Assembly (NCBI RefSeq): GCF_001735805.1 | Contig: NZ_CP017248.1 | Span: forward strand, 372,001 to 436,000 | Direction: 5' to 3' | DNA: 64,000 nt | Origin: Streptomyces fodineus | GTDB taxonomy: Bacteria > Actinomycetota > Actinomycetes > Streptomycetales > Streptomycetaceae | Shown: piece after piece, positions 32,752-41,963 of the stretch | Layout: each line of letters starts with the position of its first letter | How positions within the stretch are numbered: position 1 is the first letter of the stretch | Position numbers and translations under genes: made by a program | Notes under the pieces: model-generated | The model's database searches: none | What the model saw: the letters and a program-made list of their open reading frames with translations, nothing else | Told to the model about the DNA's origin: nothing

Positions 32752-33537
32752 TCACGACGGTCGGTGGTTGGCGGTGGCGGCGTCGAGGAAGGCGGGGCGC
32801 TCCCCTCCGCCGTGGACGAGCAGGCCGGCGCCGCTGATGTACGCGGCGCGGTCGGAGGCGAGGAAGACGCAGGCGTCGCCGACGTCGGAGGGCTCCGCGA
32901 GCCTGCCCAGTGGCACGGTGCGGCCGACGGCCTCGATGCCCGCCTCGTCGCCGTAGTGCAGTGGGGAGAGCTCGGTGCGGACCATGCCGAGGACCACGGT
33001 GTTGACCCGTATCGCCGGCGCCCATTCCACGGCCATGGAGCGGGCGAGGTTCTCCAGGCCCGCCTTGGCCGCTCCGTACGCCGCGCTGCCAGGGGACGGG
33101 CGGGTTCCGCTGACGCTGCCGATCATGGTGATCGAACCGCCCGATTCCTGACCGCGCATCAGCTCGTAGGCGGCGAGGGAGGTGTTCAGGGGCGCGAGGA
33201 GGTTCAGTTCGACCACCCGCGCGTGCCGTGCGGCTCCGCCCTCGCCGAGCAGCCGGAAGGGGGTCCCCCCGGCGTTGTTGACGAGGGTGTCCAACCGCCC
33301 GTACGCCGCCCGCACTCGCTCGAAGAAGGCGTGGACCGCCTCGGGGTCGCGAAGGTCGACGGGGTGGAACTCGGCGCTCCGCCCGGCCGCCTCTACGGGC
33401 TCGTCCGGGGGGCGGCGCGCGCAGGTCACGACCTCCGCGCCCGCGGCGAGCAGGGCCCGGGTGATCCCCGCGCCGACCCCCCGTGTTCCGCCGGTGACGA
33501 CTGCCACGCGTCCGGACAGATCGGTGATCGCTGCCAA
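32752..33537 (-). CDS. Short-chain dehydrogenase (Rv3549c-like)
   Basis: 261 residues. TGGTRGVG near 15-22 binds the nucleotide, NNAGGTPFRLLGE at about 90, and YGAAKAGLENL supplies the Tyr/Lys pair. In mycobacteria an SDR of this type stands between Rv3548c and echA20 in the KstR2 regulon, exactly as here. The gene is first in the leftward operon and is divergent from echA20; a KstR2-like box lies about 45-58 bp upstream. Exact substrate not known to me. Confidence 0.82.
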   Translation of the reverse strand: MAAITDLSGRVAVVTGGTRGVGAGITRALLAAGAEVVTCARRPPDEPVEAAGRSAEFHPVDLRDPEAVHAFFERVRAAYGRLDTLVNNAGGTPFRLLGEGGAARHARVVELNLLAPLNTSLAAYELMRGQESGGSITMIGSVSGTRPSPGSAAYGAAKAGLENLARSMAVEWAPAIRVNTVVLGMVRTELSPLHYGDEAGIEAVGRTVPLGRLAEPSDVGDACVFLASDRAAYISGAGLLVHGGGERPAFLDAATANHRPS

Positions 33538-33567
33538 TGGGCACCTCCCGCAGCGAGCGGACCGCTG

Positions 33568-33605
33568 CTACCTTTCCACCTAACAAATGTTTGGTGGAAA
33601 GGTAG
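33568..33605. promoter_or_regulatory. KstR2-like operator inside a 38-bp dyad
   Basis: The central 33582-33595 reads AACAAATGTTTGGT and fits AnCAAnnnnTTGnT, the core of the KstR2 box as I recall it. It is flanked by perfectly complementary 13-bp arms, CTACCTTTCCACC (33568-33580) and GGTGGAAAGGTAG (33593-33605). It lies between the divergent SDR and echA20 genes and probably controls both. Confidence 0.65.
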
Positions 33606-33616
33606 CTGATCTGCTC

Positions 33617-34372
33617 ATGGGTGTCTCCACCACCGCCCCGGAAGCGGGCATCGCCGTCGTCACCGTGGACTTCCCGCCGGTCAACGCCCTGCCGGTACAG
33701 GGCTGGTACGACCTGGCCGCCGCCGTGCGCGCCGCCGGGTCCGACCCCGGGGTGCGCTGCGTCGTCCTCACCGCCGCGGGCCGTGGCTTCAACGCCGGCG
33801 TCGACATCAAGGAGATGCAGCGCACCGAGGGTCATGAGGCACTCATCGGCGCCAACCGCGGCTGCTTCGAGGCGTTCTCCGCGGTCTACGACTGTGCGGT
33901 CCCGGTGGTCGCCGCCGTGCACGGCTTCTGCCTGGGCGGCGGCATCGGCCTGGTGGGAAACGCCGACGCGATCGTGGCGAGCGAGGACGCGACCTTCGGG
34001 CTGCCCGAGCTGGACCGCGGCGCACTGGGAGCGGCCACCCACCTCGCCCGGCTGGTCCCCCAGCACCTGATGCGCGCGCTGTACTACACCTCGCGCACCG
34101 TCACCGCCGAGGAACTGCACCGGCACGGCTCGGTCTGGCAGGTGGTAGCCCGTGCACAACTCCTTGACGCGACAATGGAGTTGGCTCGGGAGATCGCCGC
34201 GAAGGACGGATGTCTCATTCGCCTCGCCAAGGCCGCGATCAACGGCATCGACCCGGTCGACGTCCGCCGCAGCTACCGCTACGAGCAGGGCTTCACCTTC
34301 GAAGCCAACCTCAGCGGCATCGCCGACCAGCACCGCGACGCCTTCGTATCGGCCAAGGAGGACCGGAGTTGA
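33617..34372 (+). CDS. echA20: EchA20-like CoA-dependent ring hydrolase of HIP catabolism
   Basis: 251 residues, crotonase fold: VNALPVQGWYDL, oxyanion-hole loops RGFNAGVDIKEM and HGFCLGGGIGLVG. In mycobacteria EchA20 (Rv3550) opens ring D of the bicyclic steroid residue HIEC-CoA. Identification comes from family plus the following ipdA-ipdB-ipdC order. The ATG at 33617 is chosen because an upstream ATG (33587) lies inside the operator. No strong ribosome-binding site is visible. The stop overlaps the TTG start of ipdA. Confidence 0.82.
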   Translation: MGVSTTAPEAGIAVVTVDFPPVNALPVQGWYDLAAAVRAAGSDPGVRCVVLTAAGRGFNAGVDIKEMQRTEGHEALIGANRGCFEAFSAVYDCAVPVVAAVHGFCLGGGIGLVGNADAIVASEDATFGLPELDRGALGAATHLARLVPQHLMRALYYTSRTVTAEELHRHGSVWQVVARAQLLDATMELAREIAAKDGCLIRLAKAAINGIDPVDVRRSYRYEQGFTFEANLSGIADQHRDAFVSAKEDRS

Positions 34373-35232
34373 GGGACAAGACGATGACCCCCGAGCAGGT
34401 CGTGGGCCGTCTGCGCAGCGGCATGACGATCGGAATCGGCGGCTGGGGTTCGCGGCGCAAGCCGATGGCGCTGGTACGGGTGCTGCTCCGCTCGGACGTC
34501 ACCGATCTGACCGTGGTGTCGTACGGCGGCCCGGACGTCGGGCTGCTGGCGGCTGCCGGGAAGGTCCGCAAGCTGGTCGCGGCGTTCGCGACGCTCGACT
34601 CGATCCCGCTGGAACCGCACTTCACCGCTGCCCGGCAACGGGGGGCGTTCGAGCTGGTGGAACTGGACGAGGCGATGGTGATGTGGGGGCTGACGGCCGC
34701 GGTGCACCGGCTGCCGTTCATGCCGATCCGGGCCGGCCTGGGTTCGGATGTGATGCGGGTCAACTCGCAGCTGCGGACGGTGACATCGCCGTACGACGAC
34801 GGCGAGGAGCTGGCCGCCGTGCCCGCCCTGCGCCTGGACGCCGCACTCGTCCACCTCAACCGGGCCGATGTCCACGGCAACGGCCAGTACCTCGGCCCCG
34901 ACCCGTACTTCGACGACCTGTTCTGCGAGGCCGCCGACGCCGCGTACGTCTCCTGCGAGCGGATCGTGGACACCGCTGACCTGCTCAAGGAGGCCGGGCC
35001 GCAGACACTTCTGGTCAGGCGCGCGTTCGTGGACGGCGTCGTCGAGGCCCCGAACGGCGCACACTTCACCTCCTGCGCCCCGGACCACGACCGCGACGAG
35101 GCGTTCCAGCGCGCCTACGCCCGGGCCGCCCGGGACCCGGAGGCCTGGCGGGCCTTCGCCGACCGGTTCCTGTCCGGCGACGAGGACGCCTACCAGGCCG
35201 CGGTGGCGGCGTTCCACAAGGAGGAAGCGTGA
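34369..35232 (+). CDS. ipdA: IpdA: alpha subunit of the ring-C-cleaving COCHEA-CoA hydrolase
   Basis: 287 residues, class I CoA-transferase fold. GMTIGIGGWGSRRKPMALVR near the N-terminus is the glycine-rich loop characteristic of IpdA rather than of true CoA transferases. With IpdB it hydrolyses the last steroid ring (ring C) in mycobacteria and Rhodococcus. A TTG at 34369 is preferred: an AAGGAGG site lies 7 nt upstream and it overlaps the echA20 stop. An ATG at 34384 would remove five residues. The stop overlaps the ipdB start by 4 nt. Confidence 0.88.
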   Translation: MRDKTMTPEQVVGRLRSGMTIGIGGWGSRRKPMALVRVLLRSDVTDLTVVSYGGPDVGLLAAAGKVRKLVAAFATLDSIPLEPHFTAARQRGAFELVELDEAMVMWGLTAAVHRLPFMPIRAGLGSDVMRVNSQLRTVTSPYDDGEELAAVPALRLDAALVHLNRADVHGNGQYLGPDPYFDDLFCEAADAAYVSCERIVDTADLLKEAGPQTLLVRRAFVDGVVEAPNGAHFTSCAPDHDRDEAFQRAYARAARDPEAWRAFADRFLSGDEDAYQAAVAAFHKEEA

Positions 35233-35993
35233 TCACGACGAAGGCGACGCGAGCCGAGACGTGCGTTCTGGCGTGCGCCGAGGCCTGGCGGGGCGCGGGC
35301 GAGATCCTGGCCAGCCCGATGGGCACGATCCCGGCGATCGGGGCCCGGCTGGCGAAGCTCACCTTCTCCCCCGAGCTGCTGCTGACCGACGGCGAGGCAC
35401 TGCTCATCGGCGACGTCCCGGCGGTCGGCGCCGAGGCGGAGGTGGTGGAGGGCTGGCTGCCGTACCGCCGGCACCTGGCGCTGGTCGCCACCGGGCGGCG
35501 GCACGTGATGATGGGCGCGAGCCAGCTCGACCGGCACGGCAACCAGAACATCTCCTGCATCGGCGACTGGGCCCGGCCCACCCGCCAGCTGCTGGGCGTG
35601 CGCGGCGCTCCGGTCAACACCCTGAACAACCCGACCAGTTACTGGGTGCCGCGGCATTCGCGGCGGGTGTTCGTGGAGCGGGTCGACATGGTCTGCGGCG
35701 TCGGCTACGACCGTGCTGCCGCTGCCGGACCCTCAGCGACCCGCTACCACCGCCTCGCGCACGTCGTCACCGACCTGGGTGTCCTCGACTTCGAGACCCC
35801 GGACCGGACGATGCGGCTGCGCTCACTGCATCCCGGGGTCACCGTCGAGCAGGTCGTCGAGGCCACCGGCTTCGAGCTCGCGGTCCCCGACGAGGTGCCG
35901 TACACCCGCGCACCCACCGACGAGGAACTGCGCTTGATCCGTGAGGTCATCGATCCCCGGGGGATGCGCGAACACGAGGTGCCGCCGGCATGA
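35229..35993 (+). CDS. ipdB: IpdB: beta subunit of the ring-C-cleaving hydrolase
   Basis: 254 residues. Typical segments are AWRGAGEILASPMGTIPAIG, MMGASQLDRHGNQNISCIGD and RGAPVNTLNNPTSYWVP. It has the second CoA-transferase-like fold and pairs with IpdA. The GTG start lies in a GTGA overlap with ipdA and its stop in an ATGA overlap with ipdC, so the three proteins are translationally coupled. Confidence 0.88.
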   Translation: MITTKATRAETCVLACAEAWRGAGEILASPMGTIPAIGARLAKLTFSPELLLTDGEALLIGDVPAVGAEAEVVEGWLPYRRHLALVATGRRHVMMGASQLDRHGNQNISCIGDWARPTRQLLGVRGAPVNTLNNPTSYWVPRHSRRVFVERVDMVCGVGYDRAAAAGPSATRYHRLAHVVTDLGVLDFETPDRTMRLRSLHPGVTVEQVVEATGFELAVPDEVPYTRAPTDEELRLIREVIDPRGMREHEVPPA

Positions 35994-37054
35994 CGGAGTT
36001 CAGGATCGACACCCCCCTGACCAGGCTCGTCGGGGTCCGACACCCCATCGTGCAGACCGGTATGGGGTGGGTGGCCGGACCCCGCCTGGTCTCGGCCGCC
36101 GCGGGCGCCGGAGCGCTCGGCACCCTCGCCTCCGCCACCATGACCACCGCTCAGCTCCGCTCCGCCGTCCGCGAGGTGAAGTCCCGCACGGACGCGCCCT
36201 TCGGGGTCAACCTGCGGGCGGACGCCGGGGACGCGGCCGAGCGCGTACGGATCATCGTCGACGAGGGGGTGAAGGTCGCCTCGTTCGCTCTCGCCCCCTC
36301 CCGGGAGCTGATCGCGAGACTCAAGGACGCCGGAGTGGTCGTCATCCCCTCCATCGGCGCCCGGCGGCACGCCGAGAAGGTCGCCGCGTGGGGCGCCGAC
36401 GCGGTGGTGGTACAGGGCGGCGAGGGCGGCGGCCACACCGGCAACGTCGCCACCACCGTCCTGCTCCCGCAGATCGTGGACGCCGTGGACATCCCGGTCA
36501 TCGCGGCCGGCGGTTTCCACGACGGCCGCGGCCTGGTCGCCGCGCTGGCCTACGGCGCCGCCGGGATCGCCATGGGCACCCGGTTCCTGCTCACCGCCGA
36601 CAGCACCGTCCCCGACGCGGTCAAGGCCCGCTACCTGACCGCGTCGGTCCACGACGTCACCGTCACCACCAAGGTCGACGGCCTGCCGCACCGGATGCTG
36701 CGCACCGAACTGGTCGACGCCCTCGAGCGCTCGGGCCGAACCGCCGCGCTGCTCCGGGCGATCCGCCACGCGGCGGCGTTCAGGCAGCACACCGGCATGA
36801 GCTGGGCCCGGATGGCGCGCGACGGCCTGGCCATGAAGCACGGCAAGGAACTGACCTGGAGTCAGGTGCTACTGGCCGCCAACACACCCATGCTGCTCAA
36901 GGCATCCATGGTCGAGGGCCGCACCGACCTCGGCGTGATGGCCTCCGGCCAGGTCGCGGGCCTGATCGACGACCTCCCGTCCTGCACCGACCTCGTCAGA
37001 CGCATCATGGGCGAGGCTCAGGCCACCCTCCGCGCACTGCCACCAGCGGGCTGA
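35990..37054 (+). CDS. ipdC: IpdC: FMN-dependent reductase/dehydrogenase of HIP catabolism
   Basis: 354 residues, nitronate-monooxygenase-like TIM barrel. FMN/phosphate-binding segments are VVQGGEGGGHTGN and AAGGFHDGRG followed by GAAGIAMGTRFLLT. In mycobacteria IpdC (Rv3553) introduces a double bond in a ring of 5-OH-HIC-CoA. The C-terminal half (AFRQHTGMSWARMARDGLAM) fits that subgroup. It is the last gene of the echA20-ipdABC operon; the following 187 bp before the convergent S18 gene shows no clear hairpin. Confidence 0.88.
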   Translation: MTEFRIDTPLTRLVGVRHPIVQTGMGWVAGPRLVSAAAGAGALGTLASATMTTAQLRSAVREVKSRTDAPFGVNLRADAGDAAERVRIIVDEGVKVASFALAPSRELIARLKDAGVVVIPSIGARRHAEKVAAWGADAVVVQGGEGGGHTGNVATTVLLPQIVDAVDIPVIAAGGFHDGRGLVAALAYGAAGIAMGTRFLLTADSTVPDAVKARYLTASVHDVTVTTKVDGLPHRMLRTELVDALERSGRTAALLRAIRHAAAFRQHTGMSWARMARDGLAMKHGKELTWSQVLLAANTPMLLKASMVEGRTDLGVMASGQVAGLIDDLPSCTDLVRRIMGEAQATLRALPPAG

Positions 37055-37241
37055 ATCCCCCACTCCTACAGCGGGTGTCGGAGGTTCGGACGTCTCGTCC
37101 GGGGCCGTTTGCGAGGACACGGTCTACCACCCGGGGTGGCATCGACTTCGGTGGTGAATCCCTCAGCGGCGCAAACAGTGCCTGCACCCTCCGGGCCTGC
37201 GGCACCCGGGCGTGCGTCGACTCCGGCGGGTGCCCATCGCC

Positions 37242-37484
37242 CTATCGGGAGCTGTAGGGCAGGAGCGCCATCTCGCGTGCGTTCTTGACGGCCTGTGCTA
37301 TCTGCCGCTGCTGCTGGCGCGTCACGTGGGTCACGCGACGGCTGCGGATCTTTCCGCGGTCGGAGATGAACTTCCGCAGCAAGTCGGTGTCCTTGTAGTC
37401 GATGTAGGTGATGCCGGCGGTGTCCAGGGGGTTGGTGCGCTGGCGCTTGGCGGTCTGCCGCCGGGTGCTTGTGCGTCGGGTCAT
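37242..37484 (-). CDS. rpsR: Ribosomal protein S18, zinc-independent paralogue
   Basis: 80 residues, full length. [22 protein letters not shown] is the rRNA-binding helix region conserved in S18. The protein has no cysteine, unlike zinc-type versions. It ends a leftward run L33-L31-CobW-S18 and would replace the zinc form during zinc starvation. The ATG at 37484 begins MTRRTSTRR. The gene is 20 nt after the CobW-like stop. Confidence 0.93.
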   Translation of the reverse strand: MTRRTSTRRQTAKRQRTNPLDTAGITYIDYKDTDLLRKFISDRGKIRSRRVTHVTRQQQRQIAQAVKNAREMALLPYSSR

Positions 37485-37504
37485 GGTGAGGTCGGTCCTC
37501 TCTT

Positions 37505-38674
37505 TCAGGTCACGGGGTCGAGCAAGTCGTCGAATGCGTGTGGGAGTTGCTTCCAGCGGTCCCTGCCCGCCGCGTACTCGTCGTCGGTGAGCAGGCAGGA
37601 GTCGAGCAGGGCCGACAGGCCGTCGCGGTCCAGGCCGGGCGAGATGAAGGTGAGGTACTGGCAGCGGTCACCGTGTTCGGGGTGCCAGTCCACGGAGGCG
37701 GCGATACGGCGCTCGGCGGGCACCATCTCCCAGGCGGCGTCGGGCAGTGCGGCCAGCCAGGGCCCGGCCGACTCCACACACAGCGCCCCGCCGGCGGCGT
37801 CCCAGGACAGCAGTGTGTCGGGGCGGTCCGCCAGCCAGAACCGCCCACGGCTGCGGGCGGCCGCGCAGGTGAGGTCCTCAAGCGCCGCGTACAGGCGCTG
37901 CGGATGGAAGGGGCGTTCGCGCCGCCAGACGAAGGTGCTCACGCCGTGCTCGTCGCACTCCTGCGGCAGCAGCGCGCACGCAGGATGCACACGGGCGGCG
38001 GCCGCTGCCACGTCGAAGCCCGCCGACAGCGCTGCCCCCAGGGCGCCGTCGCTCTCCACACGCACCTTTCGCGCTCCGGGTGTGAGCTGGGCGAGCAGTG
38101 TGTGGTCGGTGTCGTCGGCGACCTCGTCGCAAGAATCGGCGTCGCCGAGGGCAATCACCGTGGGGTACTCCAGCTGCCGGGCGAAGGTGTCGGCGACCGT
38201 GCGCTGGTCGGTCGACGCGGCGGCGAGGCCGGCGTCGGCCAGGTCGTCGCCGTTGGACAGGTACGGCAGGACGAGTGCCGGGTCGACCGCGGTGGCGACC
38301 CCGGTCAGGGCCAGCGGTGCGCCCGCGGCGGCGATGACCGCGGCCATGGCCTGCGGCTCGACGGAGTCCCACAGTTCCACGACGGCCAGCCGGTACCTTC
38401 CCTCCGCTGCGAGCCGCAGCAGTTCGGGGACGAGGTCCTCGCGCAACGCGCAGCAGGCGCAGTCGTTCACCAGGGGTGCGTCGCCGCTGCCCAGCAGTCC
38501 GTCGGCGTCGCGCACCGTGCGGTGCACCGCCCTGTCGGCGGCGGATGTCAGGTCGTGGTGCAGCGCGACCGAGCCGGGGACCGTACGCAGGATGTCCGCC
38601 ACGGCGGCCCGGCGGGCGTCGGCGTGCAACCCGCCGACGATCGCCACCGGCAGCCGCGCCTCGTCCCGGTTCAC
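37505..38674 (-). CDS. CobW/COG0523-like protein with degenerate P-loop
   Basis: 389 residues. The COG0523 metal motif CxCC is kept ([12 protein letters not shown] near residue 90) and the C-terminal CobW_C domain (about 270-380, [20 protein letters not shown]) is complete. The Walker A position reads [17 protein letters not shown] and lacks GxxGxGKT, so GTP binding as in ZigA/YjiA is doubtful. Such proteins are common in Zur regulons as zinc metallochaperones. The GTG at 38674 overlaps the L31 stop by 4 nt. Its role may be zinc delivery or storage; inference. Confidence 0.82.
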   Translation of the reverse strand: MNRDEARLPVAIVGGLHADARRAAVADILRTVPGSVALHHDLTSAADRAVHRTVRDADGLLGSGDAPLVNDCACCALREDLVPELLRLAAEGRYRLAVVELWDSVEPQAMAAVIAAAGAPLALTGVATAVDPALVLPYLSNGDDLADAGLAAASTDQRTVADTFARQLEYPTVIALGDADSCDEVADDTDHTLLAQLTPGARKVRVESDGALGAALSAGFDVAAAAARVHPACALLPQECDEHGVSTFVWRRERPFHPQRLYAALEDLTCAAARSRGRFWLADRPDTLLSWDAAGGALCVESAGPWLAALPDAAWEMVPAERRIAASVDWHPEHGDRCQYLTFISPGLDRDGLSALLDSCLLTDDEYAAGRDRWKQLPHAFDDLLDPVT

Positions 38675-38928
38675 GGCTTGCTCCGTCGGCGTCCGTAGCG
38701 CCGCTCGAAACGCTCGACCCGCCCCGCGGTGTCCAGGACCCGCTGGGTGCCGGTGTAGAAGGGGTGGCTCGCCGAGGAGATCTCGACGTCGATGACCGGG
38801 TAGGTGTTGCCGTCCTCCCATTCGATGGTCTTGTCGCTCGTGGCCGTGGACCGGGTGAGGAAGGCGTGGTCGGCGGCCCGGTCACGGAAGACGACCGGGC
38901 GGTACTCGGGGTGGATTCCGGGCTTCAC
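38671..38928 (-). CDS. rpmE2: Ribosomal protein L31, type B (zinc-independent)
   Basis: 85 residues, the length of type B L31. It starts [15 protein letters not shown] and contains the [20 protein letters not shown] motif. No cysteines, so it is the version induced when zinc is scarce. The start is GTG at 38928, five nt after the L33 stop. Part of the leftward ribosomal operon. Confidence 0.93.
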   Translation of the reverse strand: MKPGIHPEYRPVVFRDRAADHAFLTRSTATSDKTIEWEDGNTYPVIDVEISSASHPFYTGTQRVLDTAGRVERFERRYGRRRSKP

Positions 38929-38933
38929 GGCGC

Positions 38934-39098
38934 TCAGCGCTCCTCACGGAAATCGACGTGGCGGCCGGCGAGCGGGTCGTACTTGCGCAGGGTGAGCCGG
39001 TCTGGGTTGTTACGGCGGTTCTTGCGGGTCACGTAGGTGTAGCCGGTACCGGCGGTGGACCTCAGCTTGATGATCGGGCGCAGTTCGTTACGGGCCAT
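38934..39098 (-). CDS. rpmG: Ribosomal protein L33 (zinc-independent paralogue)
   Basis: 54 residues, exactly the L33 length. [20 protein letters not shown] and [19 protein letters not shown] are canonical; the CxxC pairs of the zinc form are absent. First gene of the leftward operon and divergent from L28; a Zur-type box lies in the 80-bp gap. The ATG at 39098 is the family start although the frame is open 13 codons further. Confidence 0.93.
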   Translation of the reverse strand: MARNELRPIIKLRSTAGTGYTYVTRKNRRNNPDRLTLRKYDPLAGRHVDFREER

Positions 39099-39118
39099 GG
39101 ACAAACCATACATGGGAT

Positions 39119-39136
39119 TGGTTTTCATTTTCATCA
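39119..39136. promoter_or_regulatory. Candidate Zur box between rpmG and rpmB
   Basis: On the minus strand the site contains TGAAAATGA followed by AAAACCA; the first half equals that of the actinobacterial Zur box (TGAAAATGATTTTCA as recalled), the second half is diverged. It sits centrally in the divergent promoter of cysteine-free L33 and L28. Confidence 0.5.
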
Positions 39137-39178
39137 AGGGCTAGTGTGCTGCTGCATCCACCCAAAGGAGGAACAGCC

Positions 39179-39415
39179 ATGTCCGCCCACTGCCAACTCA
39201 CCGGCCGGCAACCCGGCTTCGGGCACCGCATCTCCCGCTCGCACCGGCGCAGCAAGCGCCGCTTCGACCCCAACATCCAGCACAAGCGCTTCTGGCTGCC
39301 GAGCGAAAGCCGCCACGTCCGGCTCACCCTCTCGGCCAAGGGCATCAAGACCGTCGACACGATCGGCATCGAGGCCGCGGTGGCCCGCATCCGCGCCCGG
39401 GGAGGGAAGATCTGA
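39179..39415 (+). CDS. rpmB: Ribosomal protein L28 (zinc-independent paralogue)
   Basis: 78 residues. [20 protein letters not shown] and [17 protein letters not shown] are standard L28 segments. Only one cysteine remains, so the zinc ribbon is missing. The ATG at 39179 has an AAAGGAGG ribosome-binding site; the stop overlaps the S14 start (TGATG). Confidence 0.92.
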   Translation: MSAHCQLTGRQPGFGHRISRSHRRSKRRFDPNIQHKRFWLPSESRHVRLTLSAKGIKTVDTIGIEAAVARIRARGGKI

Positions 39416-39720
39416 TGGCGAAGAAGAGCAAGATCGCGAAGAATGAGCAGCGGCGCCTCGTCGTGACCCGCTACGCCGCGCGCCGCGCCGCACTGAAGGC
39501 GATCATCGCGTTCCCCGGAAGCTCCGACGAGGACCACGCCGCCGCCCAGCGGGAACTGCGCCGACAGCCCCGCGACGCCAGCGCCACCCGCCTGCGCAAC
39601 CGCGACTGCGTGGACGGCCGCCCCCGAGGCCACCTGCGCGCCTTCGGCCTGTCCCGCATCCGCGTACGCGAGATGGCCCACGCGGGCGAGCTCCCCGGCG
39701 TGACCAAGAGCAGTTGGTGA
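39415..39720 (+). CDS. rpsN: Ribosomal protein S14, long zinc-independent form
   Basis: 101 residues, the length of the zinc-free S14. It starts [20 protein letters not shown] and ends [20 protein letters not shown], both diagnostic. There is no CxxC...CxxC. Translationally coupled to L28. A strong terminator follows at 39764. Confidence 0.93.
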   Translation: MAKKSKIAKNEQRRLVVTRYAARRAALKAIIAFPGSSDEDHAAAQRELRRQPRDASATRLRNRDCVDGRPRGHLRAFGLSRIRVREMAHAGELPGVTKSSW

Positions 39721-39763
39721 CCCGGCACGCCGAGGGCCCCACAACGGGCACGGGTAACGGCGT

Positions 39764-39796
39764 GTCCCGCACGCGGACGGCTTCCGCGTGCGGGAC
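39764..39796. terminator. Strong hairpin between rpsN and the S53 peptidase gene
   Basis: A perfect 13-bp stem GTCCCGCACGCGG / CCGCGTGCGGGAC with a 7-nt loop lies between two convergent genes; likely bidirectional terminator. Confidence 0.75.
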
Positions 39797-39814
39797 CCGG
39801 GGCCGTACAGAGGA

Positions 39815-41881
39815 TCAGCTGGTCGTCAGGGCGGTGTCGTCCACGACGAAGCTGGTCTGGAGCGAGGAGTCCTCCACGCCGTTGAACTTCAGGGTGACCG
39901 TCGACCCCGCGAAGGACGACAGGTCGAAGCTCTTCTGGGCGTACCCGGAGTTGTGGTTGAGGTTCGAGTAGGTCGCCAGGGTGGTCGAACCGGCGGTCAC
40001 CGTCAGCTTGTCGTACGCGGTGCTGGTGGTGGTCTCGGCGGTGTCGATGTGCAGGTAGAAGGTCAGCGTGGCCTTGCAGCCGGCCGGGATCGTCACCGAC
40101 TGGGACAGCGTGTCGGTGTGCGAGGAGCCGTAGCCGTCCAGCCAGGCGTAGTACGAGCCGCCGTGGGCCGCCTCACCGGTGTCGTTGGTGATGACCCCAC
40201 TCGTCGCGCTCCAGCCGGTGCTGCCCGACTCGAAGCCGGGGTTGGCCAGCAGCTGGGAGGAGGTGCAGCCGCCACCGCCGGAGCCGACGGTCCAGGTGAA
40301 GGAGGTCGAGCCGGAGGCGCCGGTGGAGTCCTTCGCGGTGACCGTGACCTGGTAGGTGCCCGCCGTGGACGCCGTGCCGGAGATCAGGCCGGTGGAGCTG
40401 TTGATGGACAGCCCCGTCGGCAGCCCGCTCGCGCTGTAGGTGAGGGAGGCGCCGCCGCTGTCGGTGGCCTTGATCTGCAGGCTGACCGAGCTTCCGGTGG
40501 TGGTCGACTGGCTGCCGGGGTTGGTGACGCTCACCGTGTTGCCACCGGTGGAGCCGGCGGTGAAGGCGGTGGTGCCGTTCGGGGTGCCCCAGCCGGTCGG
40601 CCCGTCGTAGCCGGTGCCCGCGGCGCAGAAGTACGACGGGGAGCAGCTGCCGTTGTTGCCGCTGGTGACGTCGTACAGGTTGCCGGTGTGCTGGTAGGGG
40701 TACTTCGCCGGGTAGTCGCTAGAGCCCGGAGTGCCCGCGAGGGCGTAGACGGAGGCGATGATCGGCGAGCTGGCGCTGGTGCCGCCGTAGACCGCCCAGC
40801 CAGTGCCGCCGTAGGTGTCGTAGACCGCGACGCCGGTGGCCGGGTCGGCGACCGCGGAGACGTCGGCCTCCATGCGCTTGGAGCAGCCGGTGTCGGTCTG
40901 CCAGCTCGGCTTCGGGTCGTAGGCCGAGCAGCCGGAGCCGGTGCCCTCGGTGGAGTTGGTGTGCCACACCGACTCGCTCCAGCCGCGGGAGTTGGAGGCG
41001 GTGGTGAGCGCGGTGCCGCCGACGGCCGTCACGTACTGGGACGTGGCCGGGTACTCGGCGCCGTAGGCGGAGTCACCCGAGGAGACCGTGATCGCGACAC
41101 CCGGGTGCTTGAAGTACGAGGTGTCGTCGCTGGTCTGGGAGGAGGACTCGGAGCCGCCCCAGCTGTTGGAGACGAACTTGGCGCCGAGCGCCACGGCCTC
41201 GTTCTCGGCGGCGCCGAGGTCGGCCATGCTCGCGGAGTTCGCCTCGACCAGGATGATGGAGCAGTTCGGGCAGACCGCGCTGACCATGTCGATGTCGAGC
41301 ATCTCTTCACCGGCCCAGCCGGTGTCGTTGGTCGGCAGCGAGGTGGTGGAACCGGTCTGGCTGACCTGCTTGAAGCAACCGTTGGCCTTGGTGCAGGACG
41401 ACAGGCCGTACGTGGAACGGTACGTGCCCAGGTCCGACTCGGCATTGGGGTCGTTGTAGGCGTCCACAATGCCGACCGTCATGCCCGAACCGGCCGCGGT
41501 GGGCAGGTTGTACGCGCTGTGCAGGTTGGCCGGGGAGAGGCCGGAGGGCGCGGCCGCGACGGCGGCGGCGAGGCGCTGCTTGATGTCGGTGCGGCGCTGG
41601 GCGAAACAGGACGCGTGGCCCGGCTCGGCGGTGGCGCACAGGTGCTGGGTCGGCACCTTCTGGCCGGCCTTGCCGGTGGAGTGATAGGTCTGCCGCCCGG
41701 GGGCGGTCAGCGCCTTGGCGTTCTGCGTGACCTTGGAGATCTGAGGGTGGGTCGCGGCGGGCTGAGCGCCGGCCGTCGGTGCGGCGGTGAATCCGGCGAC
41801 GGTCAGAGTGAGGGCGGGGAAGGCGACGGCGACGAGTCTTCGCAGACTCCGTCTCCGCCCGCTCGGGCGTGACTCACGCAT
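39815..41881 (-). CDS. Secreted S53 (sedolisin/kumamolisin-type) serine-carboxyl peptidase with Ig-like and C-terminal sandwich domains
   Basis: 688 residues. Twin-arginine-like basic N-region and signal peptide to about residue 40, then a pro-region. The catalytic domain has [18 protein letters not shown] (Glu and Asp of the S53 triad, ExxxD), the NSWGGSE segment and [16 protein letters not shown] with the nucleophilic Ser. An Ig-like putative domain ([19 protein letters not shown]) and a jelly-roll-like C-terminus ([19 protein letters not shown]) follow and may bind polymer. The ATG at 41881 has a GGAGG 9 nt upstream. The upstream region carries four copies of a CATGA-type repeat. Acts outside the cell, usually at acidic pH. 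Confidence 0.9.
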   Translation of the reverse strand: MRESRPSGRRRSLRRLVAVAFPALTLTVAGFTAAPTAGAQPAATHPQISKVTQNAKALTAPGRQTYHSTGKAGQKVPTQHLCATAEPGHASCFAQRRTDIKQRLAAAVAAAPSGLSPANLHSAYNLPTAAGSGMTVGIVDAYNDPNAESDLGTYRSTYGLSSCTKANGCFKQVSQTGSTTSLPTNDTGWAGEEMLDIDMVSAVCPNCSIILVEANSASMADLGAAENEAVALGAKFVSNSWGGSESSSQTSDDTSYFKHPGVAITVSSGDSAYGAEYPATSQYVTAVGGTALTTASNSRGWSESVWHTNSTEGTGSGCSAYDPKPSWQTDTGCSKRMEADVSAVADPATGVAVYDTYGGTGWAVYGGTSASSPIIASVYALAGTPGSSDYPAKYPYQHTGNLYDVTSGNNGSCSPSYFCAAGTGYDGPTGWGTPNGTTAFTAGSTGGNTVSVTNPGSQSTTTGSSVSLQIKATDSGGASLTYSASGLPTGLSINSSTGLISGTASTAGTYQVTVTAKDSTGASGSTSFTWTVGSGGGGCTSSQLLANPGFESGSTGWSATSGVITNDTGEAAHGGSYYAWLDGYGSSHTDTLSQSVTIPAGCKATLTFYLHIDTAETTTSTAYDKLTVTAGSTTLATYSNLNHNSGYAQKSFDLSSFAGSTVTLKFNGVEDSSLQTSFVVDDTALTTS

Positions 41882-41963
41882 GGGTACTGCCTCCATCGGG
41901 AAGTGGGGTTTCTCGCACTGGATGGGCAGCCCGTGACGCGCGTAGCGGCGGCGGAACCGCGCA

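Noticed and set aside
35229..35993. IpdA/IpdB as glutaconate or 3-oxoacid CoA-transferase
   Set aside because: The fold is shared, but the neighbours (echA20, ipdC, SDRs, kstR2) and the GGWGSRRKPMA loop fit the steroid ring hydrolase.
39815..41881. S53 peptidase as a subtilisin (S8)
   Set aside because: The Ser motif is GGTSASSP with an ExxxD acid pair and no His-containing HGTHVAG motif, which fits S53, not S8.
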